Assembly (NCBI GenBank): GCA_963575745.1
Contig: CAUYUJ010008569.1
Span: 28,928-92,927 of the forward strand
Length of the DNA stretch: 64,000 bases
Reading direction: 5' to 3'
Source of the DNA: Prorocentrum cordatum
Lineage: Eukaryota; Sar; Dinophyceae; Prorocentrales; Prorocentraceae
In this document: positions 1 through 9,540 of the stretch, in pieces
Position numbering within the stretch: the first letter of the stretch is position 1
Layout: every line of letters starts with the position of its first letter
Notes under the pieces: generated by a model
What the model was told of the DNA's origin: nothing
Databases searched by the model: none
Seen by the model: only the letters and a program-made list of their open reading frames with translations
Made by a program: the position numbers and the translations under genes

Positions 1-640
1 CGGTTTGATTCTCGGCCGCCGAGGGCGCAACCTATGGCGCAACCGATAGGAGGCGTTTGTTTTTCTCGGCGGGTGAGGGCGCAACCTATGGCGCAACCGA
101 TAGGAGACGGTTGTATTCTCGGCCGCCGAGGGCGCAACCCATGGCGCAACCGATAGGAGACGGTTGTATGCTCGGCCGGTGAGGGCGCAACCTATGGCGC
201 AATGGGTAGGAGACGTTTGTATTCTCGGCCGCCGAGCGCGCAACTTATGGTGCAACCGATAGGAGACGTTTGTATTCTCGGCCGCCGAGGGCGCAAATTA
301 TGGCGCAACCGATAGGAGACGTTTGTATTCTCGGCCGCCAAGGGTATAATTTACGGCGCAACCGATAGGAGACGGTTTTGATTCTCGGCCGCCGAGGGCG
401 CAACCTATGGCGCAACAGATCAGGGACGGTCTGATTCTCAATTGCCGAGGGCGCAACCTATGGCGCAACCGATAGAAGACGGTTTGATTATCGGCCGCCA
501 AGGGCGCAACCTATGGCGCAACCGATCGGAGACGGTTATATTCTCGGCCGCCGAGGGCGCAACCGATGGCGCAACCGATAGGGTTTTGTTCTCAGCCGCC
601 GAAGGCGCAACCTATGGCGCAATCAATAGGAGATTGCTTC
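1..640. repeat. 53-bp tandem repeat array, about 12 copies
   Basis: The unit contains GAGGGCGCAACCTATGGCGC followed by an AACCGATAGGAGACGGTT-like segment and TTCTCGGCCGCC. Successive GAGGGCGCAA starts lie at 21, 75, 128 and 181, giving a period of 53-54. Copies differ by scattered substitutions. The array is cut by the window start. The period is not a multiple of three, and open frames across it are by-products. No gene is seen. Confidence 0.95.
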
Positions 641-1305
641 TACACGACAGGCTTCCGCCATTCCGCTGGCATCCCTGCGGCAGGGTCCGTAATTTGGTCC
701 GGCGTTAGCTGCTCTCTTGAACCGCAAGTGGGCCAGCGAGGGCGTCGAGGACCAAGGTACCAGGAGAAGGAGGACAAGCAGGAGGAGGAAGAGGAGAAAC
801 GAGGACGAGGTCCTAGACGAGGACGACGACGAGGAGCTGGAGCAGGAGGAAGACGAGGAGGATGAGGAAGGAGGAGGACGAGGAAGAGGACGACGACGAC
901 GATCAGGATGGGGAGGAGGACGGGGATGAATACGAGTAGTACGAGGACGAAGTGTGGGCATACGTGCGGGCCTGCGTCCGATTTATGCCAGCCGTTTGGG
1001 CTGGCGGTGGGGCCCAAGCGGCGAGCAGTTTGGTGATTACTTGCCAGCCGATTTCCGCCGATGAGATTCCTCCTGACTTGGCCGCCAAGTTCCGCCGATC
1101 CGAACTGTGTCCATCGCCGAGCCGACTCGTCGATTCGATTCTGGGCCCTCCTGCCTCCAGGACGAGCAGCGAGATATAGGCATCGGCTGCTCCGCTTTGC
1201 TCCTCCTCCCGCGCAGCCGCTTGGGATCACAAGCCTCCGTCGGCGCCCGGCGCGCGCTGCCCCCCCCCTTCGCCAGAACCGAGAGCACCCGCCGCGCCGC
1301 ACGCC
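641..1305. other. Region upstream of SERF-like gene with GA-rich tract
   Basis: Positions 760-945 form a purine-rich GAGGA/GACGA tract that gives acidic or arginine-rich frames with no family resemblance. Positions 950-1305 hold the presumptive 5' UTR and promoter region of the gene starting at 1306. I see no convincing spliced-leader relict here. Confidence 0.5.
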
Positions 1306-1957
1306 ATGACGCGCGGCAACCAGCGCGAGCGCGACCGCGAGCGCGCCGCGAACCGGTCCGGGGGCGCGGGCACGGGGAACTCGACGCTGAAGGCCGCCGA
1401 CAGCACGGCCGAGATCATGCGCAAGAAGCAGGAGGAGGCCGAGCGGAGGAAGGCCGAGGCCGCCGCCGCGGGCGAGGAGGTCACCAAGTCCGGCCCCTCG
1501 AAGTCGGAGAAGAAGATGGCGCAGGCGATCGGGGGTGGGCCAGGACGGGGGCGAATCGCTCCAGGGCGTTCCCTAGAGAGGAAGCCTATGCCAGGAAGCA
1601 CCCTGCTTGCCTCCAGGGTGCCTTGGGTTTCTTGGGTTTAGATGGTTTTGCTATGGAGCGCGTGACGCTCCCATGCCACAAATCGGTGGACATCCTCGGG
1701 TCTCAGTGTTGGGTTCCTTGTGGCAGTTTTCTTGTGGTCGAGCTGCTTCTGTACCGCTCTCGGAGCGTCACGGAACGCCCTGGAACGGCCGCGGCGCCCG
1801 ACACGTCTCGCGGAACCGCCGGATCTCAGAGATCTTCGATCTTCCCCGGTCCGATCTTGTCCCCGTCTGGACTTCGTCTTCGCAGGCGATGGAGATGGCG
1901 CAGACGGGACGGCAGGCCACCGCGAAGCAGGTGGCGGCGAAGCGGGCCGCGAAGTGA
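1306..1957 (+). CDS. SERF / 4F5-family small EDRK-rich protein, two exons
   Basis: Exon 1 is 1306-1524 and exon 2 is 1886-1957, giving 96 residues. The N-terminus MTRGNQRERDRERAANR matches the MTRGNQRE signature that opens SERF/4F5 proteins. These are small, highly charged, largely disordered proteins known to modify amyloid formation and bind RNA. The middle is Lys/Glu/Ala-rich (KKQEEAERRKAEA), as expected for the family. Exon 2 adds a basic tail, MEMAQTGRQATAKQVAAKRAAK. Family members are usually about 60-110 residues, so the length fits. The intron is GC-AG in phase 0. Reading straight through exon 1 instead gives a Gly/Pro/Arg tail without family character, ending near 1641, so the spliced model is preferred. 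The start is the first ATG of the conserved motif. Confidence 0.8.
1525..1885 (+). other. GC-AG intron with 10-bp direct repeats at its ends
   Basis: The decamer CGCAGGCGAT spans both splice sites, at 1520-1529 and 1881-1890. Splicing between CAG|GC at the left and CAG|GC at the right restores frame in phase 0. A GC donor and AG|G acceptor are common in dinoflagellates. Direct repeats at both ends are the expected scar of an inserted intron. The intron contains a copy of dispersed repeat R at 1576-1751. Confidence 0.75.
1576..1751 (+). mobile_element. Dispersed repeat family R, copy 1 (inside SERF intron)
   Basis: It shares an ordered series of blocks with 3601-3796 and 58689-58873: ATGCCAGGAA, CCTGCTTGCCTCCAGGG, CTTGGGTTT, CGTGACGCTCCCA, GGGTCTCA and TTCTTGTGGTCGAGC. 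No protein is encoded. Its presence in an intron with flanking direct repeats suggests a non-autonomous element able to act as an introner. Confidence 0.75.
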
Positions 1958-2904
1958 GCGTGGTGGACGCCTCCGCTCGCGGGCGACGTCAGCGGTGCGG
2001 GGGTAGGGGTTGGTGTCCGGGCATCGGAAGGCCACCCGTCTCTAAGGGGAAGATTACACCAGCATGCAGCTGTGCCAATCGTTACGGAACCTCTCGTCTT
2101 GGCCCTCGCCCAGATCATAGGTTGGCCCACGTGGGACGCTTCGAATCATATTCTTGGGTGTGAACTTTAGGAAGGCCGCGCAAATCTTAGGAACGGCGGT
2201 GGACCCCTGGCGCGCTCCGCGCGCCAGAAGGGGGGTCCATTTTTTTTCAACAAATCAGCGCGGACCTCCGAAAGGTCAATCTATGTGTACGCAGTTGTTT
2301 CTTCTTCGGCAATCGAAGTCTACACTGTTCGGCTAGTGTTTTTCACCCATACCCCCGTGTGCTGATGGCTGGGCGCCCTGTAACGTCTTAGACACTAGAC
2401 TCCCATCTAGCTTTCAGGGACGGCCCCTGAAACCGCCTGGGAGAATTCAAAATTCGATTTTCAGTTGGCCGTCGACCGCCACCAGTGCTGTGCACCAGGG
2501 CGAGCACGCGGCCATAATGGTCTTCGGCAGCAATCGTCATTCGGCTCAGAGAAATCATCGTCGTCCTCCTCCTCCTTGTCCTCCTCATCCTCCTCATCAT
2601 CATCCTCTTCCAGAATCGACCCCTCCTCCAGCTCCTGCTGATCCTCCACCTCCTCACACTCCCTGCGGCACCTCTTGAGCTGCGGCACCTCATGCTCGGC
2701 AGCGTCCCGAGCACCGCGGGTGGGGCACAACTGCCCGTCGTGGGCTCGTGGGCCGTAGTGGGCTCGTGGGCCGTAGTGGGGCCTCATCATCCCCGGAGGT
2801 CCAGAGGTACCCCGCGCGGGCCGTGGAAGGTCTCTGGAGGCCTTCGCGGGCACAAGACGGAAGCCCAGAGAGGGCCAGAGGTGCCCAAACAATCGTTCTT
2901 CGAT
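1958..2904. other. Non-coding stretch with hairpin and acidic ORF fragment
   Basis: Positions 2200-2239 form a hairpin: TGGACCCCTGGCGCG pairs with CGCGCCAGAAGGGGGGTCCA apart from a small bulge. On the minus strand, 2540-2690 reads as an acidic stretch (EEVEDQQELEEG, then Asp/Glu runs). This may be an acidic exon or merely a translated CTC/ATC microsatellite; there is no recognisable domain. Nothing else is supported. Confidence 0.45.
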
Positions 2905-3455
2905 CCTCCACCCTCCCCCTCCTCCCCCTCCTCCCCCCTCCTCCTTATTCCTCCTTCCTCGCCTCCTCCTCCTCCTCCTCCTCCTCCTCCTCCTCTCCTC
3001 CTCCTCATATGTCTTCCTCCTCCTCCTCCTCCTCCTCTCCTCCTCCTCCTCCTACCTCCTCCTCCTCCTCCTCCTCCTCTCCTCCTCCTCCTCCTCCTAT
3101 GTCTTTCCTCCTTTTTCCCTCCTCCTCCTCCTCCTCCCCTTCTCCTGCTCCCTCCTCCTTCCTCCTCCTCCTCCTCCTCTCCTCCTCCTCCTCCTCCTCC
3201 TCCTCCTCCTCCTCCTCCTTCTCCTCCTCCTCCTCCTCCTCCTCCTCCTCCTCCTATGTCTTCCTCCTTTTCCTCTCCTCCTCCTCCTCCCTCCTCCTCC
3301 TCCTCCTCCTGCTCCTCCTCCTTCCTCCTCCTCCTCCTCCTCCTCCTCCTCCTCCTCCCCTCATCCTCCTCCTCCTCCTCCTCCTCCTCCTTCCTCCTCC
3401 TCCTCCTCCTCCTCCTCCTCCTCCTCCTCCTCCTCCTCCTCCTCTCTGGAGGGCC
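2905..3455. repeat. (CCT)n microsatellite, about 550 bp
   Basis: Almost pure CCT trinucleotide with interruptions such as TATGTCTT, which itself recurs about every 85-140 bp (near 3008, 3099, 3255). The strand is extremely purine/pyrimidine asymmetric, so long Pro/Ser/Leu and Arg/Glu/Gly frames appear in all phases; none is a gene. Confidence 0.95.
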
Positions 3456-3600
3456 GCTGCGACTCCGTGCCGCTCCCTGCTCCTCTCGGGAGCAGGCTCC
3501 TCCTCCTGTCCGGAGGGCCGCTGTGACTTCGTGCCGCGCCCTGCTCCTCTCGGGAGCAGACTGTCCCCGGACGTGGGGCGTCTTGATGTCTTCAATGCTC

Positions 3601-3796
3601 GGGTACAGTGGAGACCCATGGCAAGGAAAACCCTGCTTGCCTCCAGGGTGCCCTGGGATCTTTGGGTTCCGATGATTTATTATGCTACGGACAGCGTGAC
3701 GTTCCCACGCCAAAAATCGAGGGAAGTCCTGGGGTCTCAGGGTTGGGTCTCTTGTGTACGGAAGGTTTCTTGTGGTCGAGCCCCTACTATAGGGGA
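3601..3796 (+). mobile_element. Dispersed repeat family R, copy 2
   Basis: It begins GGGTACAGTGGAGACCC and ends GTCGAGCCCCTACTATAGGG. The ends are weakly inverted (compare TACAGTGGCGACCC with the reverse complement of GGGCCCCTACTGCA in copy 3). Internal blocks match the copy in the SERF intron. Confidence 0.75.
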
Positions 3797-3944
3797 TAGA
3801 CTACAGAATCGATGTACCCCTAACTTACTTTCCTCGCCGAGTTTATACAGAGGACCTAGAGCATGATTCATGGACTCGGCGAGAAAACCAAATGCGGGGC
3901 AGATCAATTCTGTGGTCGAGCCCCTACTCGAAATACGAGGTCCC

Positions 3945-4075
3945 CGGGAGTCCCGAACCTTTCCCCAGGGCCGGTGTTCCACCCCGGACCGTCTTCGGAC
4001 GCGGGCCCCCAGAGAGGGCCCCCGGAGGCCGAAGTTTGCCCAAACTTGTCCGTCGTGGCATTTGTCGCGACGCGA
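3945..4075 (+). repeat. Dispersed repeat family J, copy 1
   Basis: It shares CCCCAGGGCCGG, an internal TTC-rich segment and CCCCCGGAGGCCGAA with 36205-36345 (same strand) and 41475-41640 (opposite strand). It lies between repeat R copy 2 and foldback A1. Confidence 0.5.
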
Positions 4076-4121
4076 GCGTCTCCTTCTCGAGGCATCCCTC
4101 CGCCTCCCCCCCTGTGACCTC

Positions 4122-4248
4122 GGCATCGCTCGGCCGTGTGCACTTTTTCTCGGCGGGGATGATTAAGGAGCACCCTGGACCTTCCTGCGAGAAAAGCCAC
4201 GCCCGAAAGCGACAAAAAGCACAGGGAGTGGACGGCCGAGCGCTGGCC
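4122..4248 (+). mobile_element. Foldback element family A, copy 1 (about 127 bp)
   Basis: The terminal inverted repeats are GGCATCGCTCGGCCGT and, at the other end, the complement of GCCAGCGCTCGGCCGTCC. The interior shares TTTTTCTCGGCG and a GAAAA..CACGC..GAAA block with 41833-41960, 55377-55501 and 55808-55934. In this copy both arms carry GGCCGT where other copies carry GGACGT. Confidence 0.8.
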
Positions 4249-4392
4249 GGTGAAGGGAGCCGCGCGCCCCCTTCTGGAGGAGGCGGCGGCGCTGTGGCGC
4301 TGGCGGGAGCTGCAGGTCGCAGGCGCCGAGGGCCCCCTCCCGCCAGCAGGGGCAGAGAGAGCGCCAGCACCGGAAGGAAACATGCTGCTGGA

Positions 4393-4701
4393 GGTATGAG
4401 GATCCTCCTCCTCGTCGTCCTCCTCCTCGTCCTCCTCCTCCTCCTCCTCCTCCTCCTCCTCGTCCTCCTCCTCCTCCTCGTCCTCCTCCTCCTCCTCGTC
4501 CTCCTCCTCCTTCTCCTCGTCCTCCTCCTCCTCCTCCTCTTCCTCCTCCTCCTCCTCGTCCTCCTCCTCTTCCTCCTCTCCTCGTCCTCCTCCTCGTCCT
4601 CCTCCTCCTCCTCCTCCTCGTCCTCCTCTTCTTTGTCCTCCTCCTCCTCCTCTCGCTCCTCCTCCTCCTCCTCCTCCTCCTCCTCCTCCTCCTCCTCCTC
4701 C
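4393..4701. repeat. (CCTCCTCGT)-type microsatellite
   Basis: CCT trinucleotide interspersed with CGT units. It gives long Asp/Glu and Arg frames on the minus strand that have no family resemblance. Confidence 0.95.
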
Positions 4702-4984
4702 ATGGGCGGACGGAGAGGGGCCGCGCCGCCCCGCGCCGCGCGGCAGCCGCTGCGCCGCACCCTCCCCAAGCACGAGCGCGCTGTGTGGCAGGAAGATGCA
4801 AATAAGTATGTCCACAACAGCGTCTGGGGGCTATCTGTTTTGGAATGTCTTCGGCTATGTTTAGATCACCGTTTTTACTCGTGTTCGTTTTTTCTCCCCA
4901 CATCCCGCCTCATGCCCGACCTACTGTCCTGGCCGTTCTCCAGCGGGCCCCCTCCGTGCCAGGGCTGTGACAGAACAGCTCGAG

Positions 4985-5185
4985 ACAGGGGAGGAGGGAG
5001 GAGGAGGAGGTGGAGGACGAGGAGGAGGAGGAGGAGGAGCAGGATCAGGAGCAGGAGCAGGAGCAGGGGCAGGAGGAGCAGCAGGAAGAGGAGGAGGCAT
5101 GAGCAGGAGCAGGAGCCGGAGGAGGAGGAGGATGAGGAGGAGGAGGAGGAGGAGGAGGAGGAGAAGGAAGAGGAGGCGGAGGGTC
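4985..5185. repeat. GGA/GCA trinucleotide microsatellite
   Basis: GGAGGAGGAGCAGGAGCA-type simple repeat. The next 500 bases to the foldback element at 5699 hold no gene that I can support. Confidence 0.9.
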
Positions 5186-5698
5186 GGAAGTTCGAGGGGG
5201 GGGCCGTAGTGAACAAAAACAGCGCGTCGGAGGTCTGGTCCCCTCCCTCCTCCTCCCCCGCCGAGCGCCGTGGGCGTGGTGGTGCCGTCTTCTCGTCTCT
5301 GCGCCTCGGATGCGGAGGGCGTGGCGTCGGCTGCCTCAGCCTCCGAGGCGTCCGATGGTGATGCCGAGTAGGCCGACCTTGACCGCCTTCAGGGCTCTGT
5401 CTCATCTTACAGGCGGCCCCGATTAGTCGGTCGACCCTGCCAGATCAGGGGTGCCTTCGGATCCTGTGTGCTGCGACCCATGCCTCCTGCATGTCTGTGG
5501 CAACGTGGCCCTCGGAAGGGTCGCGTGTCCTCTCGCGTGTCCTCTCCAATCAAGTCCGACTTTACCTCATCACCCGCGCTGTGCCTCACGGGCCCGGACG
5601 GCCCGGCCGTCGTGTGACATCGTGCGCGGCGCGCCTGCTGGGCCACGGCTCTCGCCGAGGGGGGCGTGCTCCCCCGGATCTCCGACGCCCGGCCTGGA

Positions 5699-5847
5699 TC
5701 GACACGGTGGCCCCATACAGGAGGACGAGTCAACAATAGTCGAAAAATAGTCTGGGGACGGTTGTACGACTCAGGTAACTTTGAAAAATGTTCGGCTCCT
5801 TTTTTTTTCGAACAAACAAATCCGCCTGTGGGAGGACACGCCCGACC
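5699..5847 (+). mobile_element. Foldback element family B, copy 1
   Basis: The interior has GTCGAAAAATAGTCTGGGGACG, a T-rich tract and TCCGCCTGTGGGAGGACACGCCCGACC. The left terminal repeat is degenerate; the right matches the family. Related copies are at 6225, 39659, 46821 and 58877. Confidence 0.75.
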
Positions 5848-6224
5848 TGACCTATAGAACTCCAGGCCAAGCCACCGGTGTTCCTGCAGGTTCGCCTGCC
5901 CCCACGCGACAGGACGTGCCCGTGGGGCTTCAAGGACCGAACTCCCGGCCCGCCTCGCACACCCCGCGTGGCGCGGCCGCCCGGCCCAAGGTGTGCTGGT
6001 GCTCCCCCGGGGATCCCGCCTCACGTTTTCTCCTCCTCCTCCTACTCCTCCTCCTCCTCCTCCTCCCAGTTTGCCAACATTGCACGTTTTCTTTGTTCTT
6101 GTGGAGGTGGCTCGAAGCAAAGTATGATGTTGCCGGTGTTGCCCCGGGGCCCGGCATGCGGCCCCAGGGGTCCAGCCGGCCGCCGTGCTCGTCCAGGGCG
6201 CTGGGGGGTGTGGGTCAAGTGTCA

Positions 6225-6366
6225 AGTCGGGCCTGTCCCTCCACAGGAAGACGATTTCGAAACTAGTCAAAAAATAGTCTGGGGACGATGTTTCGACTGC
6301 TTTTGAACATTTCTGATTATTTTCCTTTTTCGCCCAAAATCCGCCTGTAGGGGGACATGCCCGACC
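6225..6366 (+). mobile_element. Foldback element family B, copy 2 (best terminal repeats)
   Basis: The left end AGTCGGGCCTGTCCCTCCAC is nearly the reverse complement of the right end CTGTAGGGGGACATGCCCGAC, giving terminal inverted repeats of about 22 bp. The core has AAAAAATAGTCTGGGGACGA and a T-rich section ending in AAAATCCGCCTGTAG. At about 142 bp with no coding capacity, it is MITE-like. It lies 380 bp from copy 1 in the same orientation. Confidence 0.85.
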
Positions 6367-6559
6367 GAAGCTTTGGGAGCCCTCCCCCAAAGTCACCCTC
6401 CCAGTCCAGACATCTGCTGCAGCGCGACCAGGATTATTCGAGGGCGCTCCGGCTATGGCCGCCAGGGCGCCCCACGGCTCCGAGAAGATCACAGACACAT
6501 CAAGACCTCGACTTTCGATCCTGGATCTTCCTCATGCTCCTCCGTCCTCTTCCTCATGC

Positions 6560-6660
6560 CCCTCCTCCTCCTCCTCCTCCTCCTCCTCCTCCTCCTCCTC
6601 TTCATCATCATCCCCATTCTTATCCTCATCCTCATCCTCCTTCTATTGCGAAGGCCTGAC
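6560..6660. repeat. CCT / ATCCTC microsatellite
   Basis: A short run of CCTCCT followed by TCATCATCC and ATCCTC units. Confidence 0.9.
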
Positions 6661-6756
6661 GGCCGGTGCCGCCGACCCTGTTCGCAATGCGCAGCAAGAG
6701 GCACGGGCTGTGGGATGGTTTTGGGGAACGGGGAGAAGGACGAGAAGGTGGGGGAG

Positions 6757-8185
6757 GGAGATGTCGTATCTGACCCGGGACTTCCCCGGGACTCCCCCGG
6801 GACCCCCCCCGGGACCCCCTCTCCCTCCCCCGGCGGGGAAGGGAAAGGGAAGGGGCTTCCCTTCGACTCAATTACGACGTTGCTCAAGGTCGGTACGGGG
6901 GGGGGGCGTCGTATCTGACCTGGGGGGGGGTCGCTACCGCCCCCCGCTACCCCCCCCTCGCCTCCCGGCGGGGGAGGGATCAAAGGGAAGGGGCTTCCCT
7001 TCGACTCAATTACGAGGTTGCTCAAGGTCGGCTTGGCTGGAGCCCAGGGGAAGAGGAGTCCCAGGGGGGGGCGTCGTATCTGACCCGGGGGGGGGGTCGC
7101 TACCCCCCCCCCCCTCCCGGCGGGGGAGGGATCAAAGGGAAGGGGCTTCCCTTCGACTCAATTACGAGGTTGCTCAAGGTCGGCTTGGCTGGAGCCCAGG
7201 GGAAGAGGAGTCCCAGGGGGGGCGTCGTATCTGACCCGGGGGGGGGGTCGCTACCCCCCCCGACCCCCACCCACCCCCCTCCACTGCGGGGAGGGATCAA
7301 AGGGAAGGAGCTCCCTTCGACCTCAATTACGAGGTTGCTCAAGGTCCCGAGGGAAGAGGTAGTCCAGGGGGGGGCGTCGTATCTGACTCCGGAGGGGGGG
7401 GTCCGTACCATCCCACCCCCCCCCACCCCCCCCCCCCCTCCCGGCGGGAGGGATCAAAGGGAAGGGGCTTCCCATACTCAATTACGAGGGTTGCTCAAGG
7501 TCGGCTTTGCTGGAGCCCAGGGAAGGGAGGTCCCCCAGGGGGGGGCGTCGTATCTGACTCGGGGGGGGGGTCGCTACCCTCCCCGCTACCCACCCACCCC
7601 CTCCCGGCGGGGGAGGAATGAAAGGGAAGGGGCTTCCCTTCGACTCAATTACAAGGTTGCTCAAGGTCGGCTTGGCTGGAGCCCAGGGGAAGAGGAGTCC
7701 CAGGGGGGGGCGTCGTATCTGACCCGGGGGGGGGGTCGACACCCCCCCCCCCTCCCGGCGGGGGAGGGATCAAAGGGAAGGGGCTTCCCTTCGACGCAAT
7801 TACGAGGTTGCTCAAGGTCCCATGGGAAGTGGAGTCATGGGGGGGGGGCGTCGTTATCTGACCCGGTGGGGGGATCCGTACCCTCCCCCCCCTACCCCCC
7901 CACCCCCCCCACCCCTCCCTGCGGGTAGGATCGAAACGGAAGGGCTCCTTCGACTCAATTTCGATGTTGCCTCAGGTCGGCTATCTGGAGCCCAGGGGAA
8001 GAGGAGTCCCGGGGGGGCGTCTAATCTGACCCGGGGGGGGGTCGTACCCTCCCCCCCTACCCCCCTACCCCCCCCCCCCTCCCGGCGGGGGAGGGATCAA
8101 AGGGAAGGGGTTTCCCTTCGACTCAATTACGGGGTTGCTCAAGGTCGGCTTGGCTGGAGCCCAGGGGAAGAGGAGTCCCAGGGAA
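6757..8185 (+). repeat. Tandem array of about 150-bp units with G and C runs
   Basis: The unit order is GGCGTCGTATCTGACCCGG, a run of 7-10 G, TCGCTACC, a run of C, CTCCCGGCGGGGGAGGGATC, AAAGGGAAGGGGCTTCCC, TTCGACTCAATTACGAGGTT, then GCTCAAGGTCGGCTTGGCTGGAGCCC. About nine copies are present, with the ACTCAATTAC block near 6866, 7007, 7158, 7322, 7477, 7645, 7795, 7953 and 8122. Variation is concentrated in the G and C runs. Open frames across it are artefacts. Confidence 0.95.
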
Positions 8186-8574
8186 AGGGAAGGACAGAGA
8201 CGACGAGTACAAAGAATGACGGAGATGACGGCTCGAACGGAAAAGCCCCTCACACACGCCGACAGGGTCGGCGGATTCCTCTAAAGGTCTCCCGAAGTCC
8301 CCAGATGCCGCTCGAGGCCTCTGGAAGGCCCAAGAGCGTGCAGAATATTCAGAACCGAACGTCGATACCCCTACTCCTCCTTCCCCGGCCTCATCCTTCC
8401 CCTCCCTCCCGGTACCCTCCCCTTTCCCCGGACGTCTCGACCCCCAGCCCAGGATGCCAGAAAACGTCCCGCCGCGCTTCCCTCGGGATGTCGGAGGCAG
8501 GGCCCCCCGTCCAGACTTGCATCCGCGGCGGCGAGAGCGCCGCTTGGCGCCCAGAAGAGAAGGCGAAGAGTGCT
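8186..8574. other. Unassigned sequence between two arrays
   Basis: GC-rich single-copy-looking sequence. A 457-codon open frame crosses it but is mostly translation of the flanking repeats and shows no domain. I see no gene. Confidence 0.4.
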
Positions 8575-8765
8575 GAAGAGCGTGGCCCTCGAGGATCGTG
8601 CATCCTCGAGGGCCGTGGGTCCTTGAAAACATCATGGGTCTTCGTGGATCCAAGATCGTGGGCCCTCGAGGATCGTGTATCCTCAAGGGCCGTGGATCCT
8701 TGCGAATATCATTGGCCCCCCAGGATCGAAAAACGTTGGCCCTCGAGGACCGTGGACACTCCTCA
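8575..8765. repeat. Palindromic CCTCGAGGATCGTG minirepeats
   Basis: Units such as GGCCCTCGAGGATCGTG and ATCCTCGAGGGCCGTGG alternate, so neighbouring units can pair (CTCGAGGATC with GATCCTCGAG-like arms). A related CCTCGA-rich patch is at 59055-59190. Confidence 0.75.
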
Positions 8766-8819
8766 AGCCTCCCCCTCTTTCCTGCCTCCTCCCTGGCCCT
8801 TCCCCCGGTCGCGTGCGCA

Positions 8820-9175
8820 CCGAGGACTCCTCCTCCTCCCTGCTCATCTCCTCCTCCTCCCTACCTCCTCCTCCCCCTCCTCCTCCTCCTCCTCCTCCTC
8901 CTGCTCCTCCTCCTCCTCATCATCATCCTTCCCCCTCAGCCTCCTTCCCTTCAGCCTCCTCCTATTCCTCCTCCTCCTTCTCCTCCTCTTCCTCCTCCCT
9001 CCCTCCCTCCATGGTCCCTCCCTCCCTCCCCCTCCCTCTCTGACCTCCCTCCCTCCGCATCCTCTTGTTTCTCCTCCTCTTCCTCCTCCTCCTACTCCTC
9101 TTCCTCCTACCTCCATCCCTCCCGCCATCCCCCCCCCCGTCCCTGCTTCCCTTCTTTCCCTCCCTGGCCCTGGCC
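8820..9175. repeat. CCT / CCCT microsatellite
   Basis: CCTCCT with CTCCCTCC interruptions; no gene. Confidence 0.9.
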
Positions 9176-9357
9176 TCCGCAACTACTCACTGTGAGTACT
9201 ACTACCATCTCTCCTCTCAATAAGTGCCGTACAAATATCCTGGCCTCTTCTTGTATTGTTTGTGTTGCACATACGGCTTCATGTTTCAATAGCTGTATTT
9301 CCCCACCCGGTGTTTGCACTTAGGGGTTCTTTCTTCTCCTCTAGGCAATGTGCCCTG

Positions 9358-9540
9358 AATGTCGGTCTGGCGGCTCCGTGCGTCGTCGCCGCCTCGTCGC
9401 CGCCCGTCGTGTGGGCCTGATTGCCCGTCTGGCGGCTATGTCGTAGCCGTCGCCGCCCCGTCGGCTCCTCGTCTCCGCCCGTCGTCCAGGCCCGGCTGGC
9501 GGGCCGACGGCTACGTTCTCGCCGTGGCCGCCCTTTCGCC
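9358..9540. repeat. Three copies of a ~64-bp repeat (CGTCTGGCGGCT...)
   Basis: GTCTGGCGGCTMYGT, GTCGTCGCCGCC and CCGCCCGTCGT blocks recur at about 64-bp spacing, then give way to the composite CGCGCG element. Confidence 0.65.

Noticed and set aside
984-1010. Possible third SL relict upstream of the SERF gene (CCAGCCGTTTGGGCTGG)
   Set aside because: Only the short AGCC...GGCT core matches, which is inherently palindromic and easily arises by chance in GC-rich DNA.
2692-3866. Long open frames (over 300 codons) across the CCT tract on both strands
   Set aside because: They are translations of a trinucleotide repeat in every phase and contain no non-repeat domain.
3892-5361. 489-codon frame on the plus strand
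   Set aside because: It runs through foldback A1 and two microsatellites and changes composition with each repeat; no protein family character.
6757-8185. CRISPR-like array
   Set aside because: Units are ~150 bp with internal variation in G/C runs and no unique spacers; the genome is eukaryotic.
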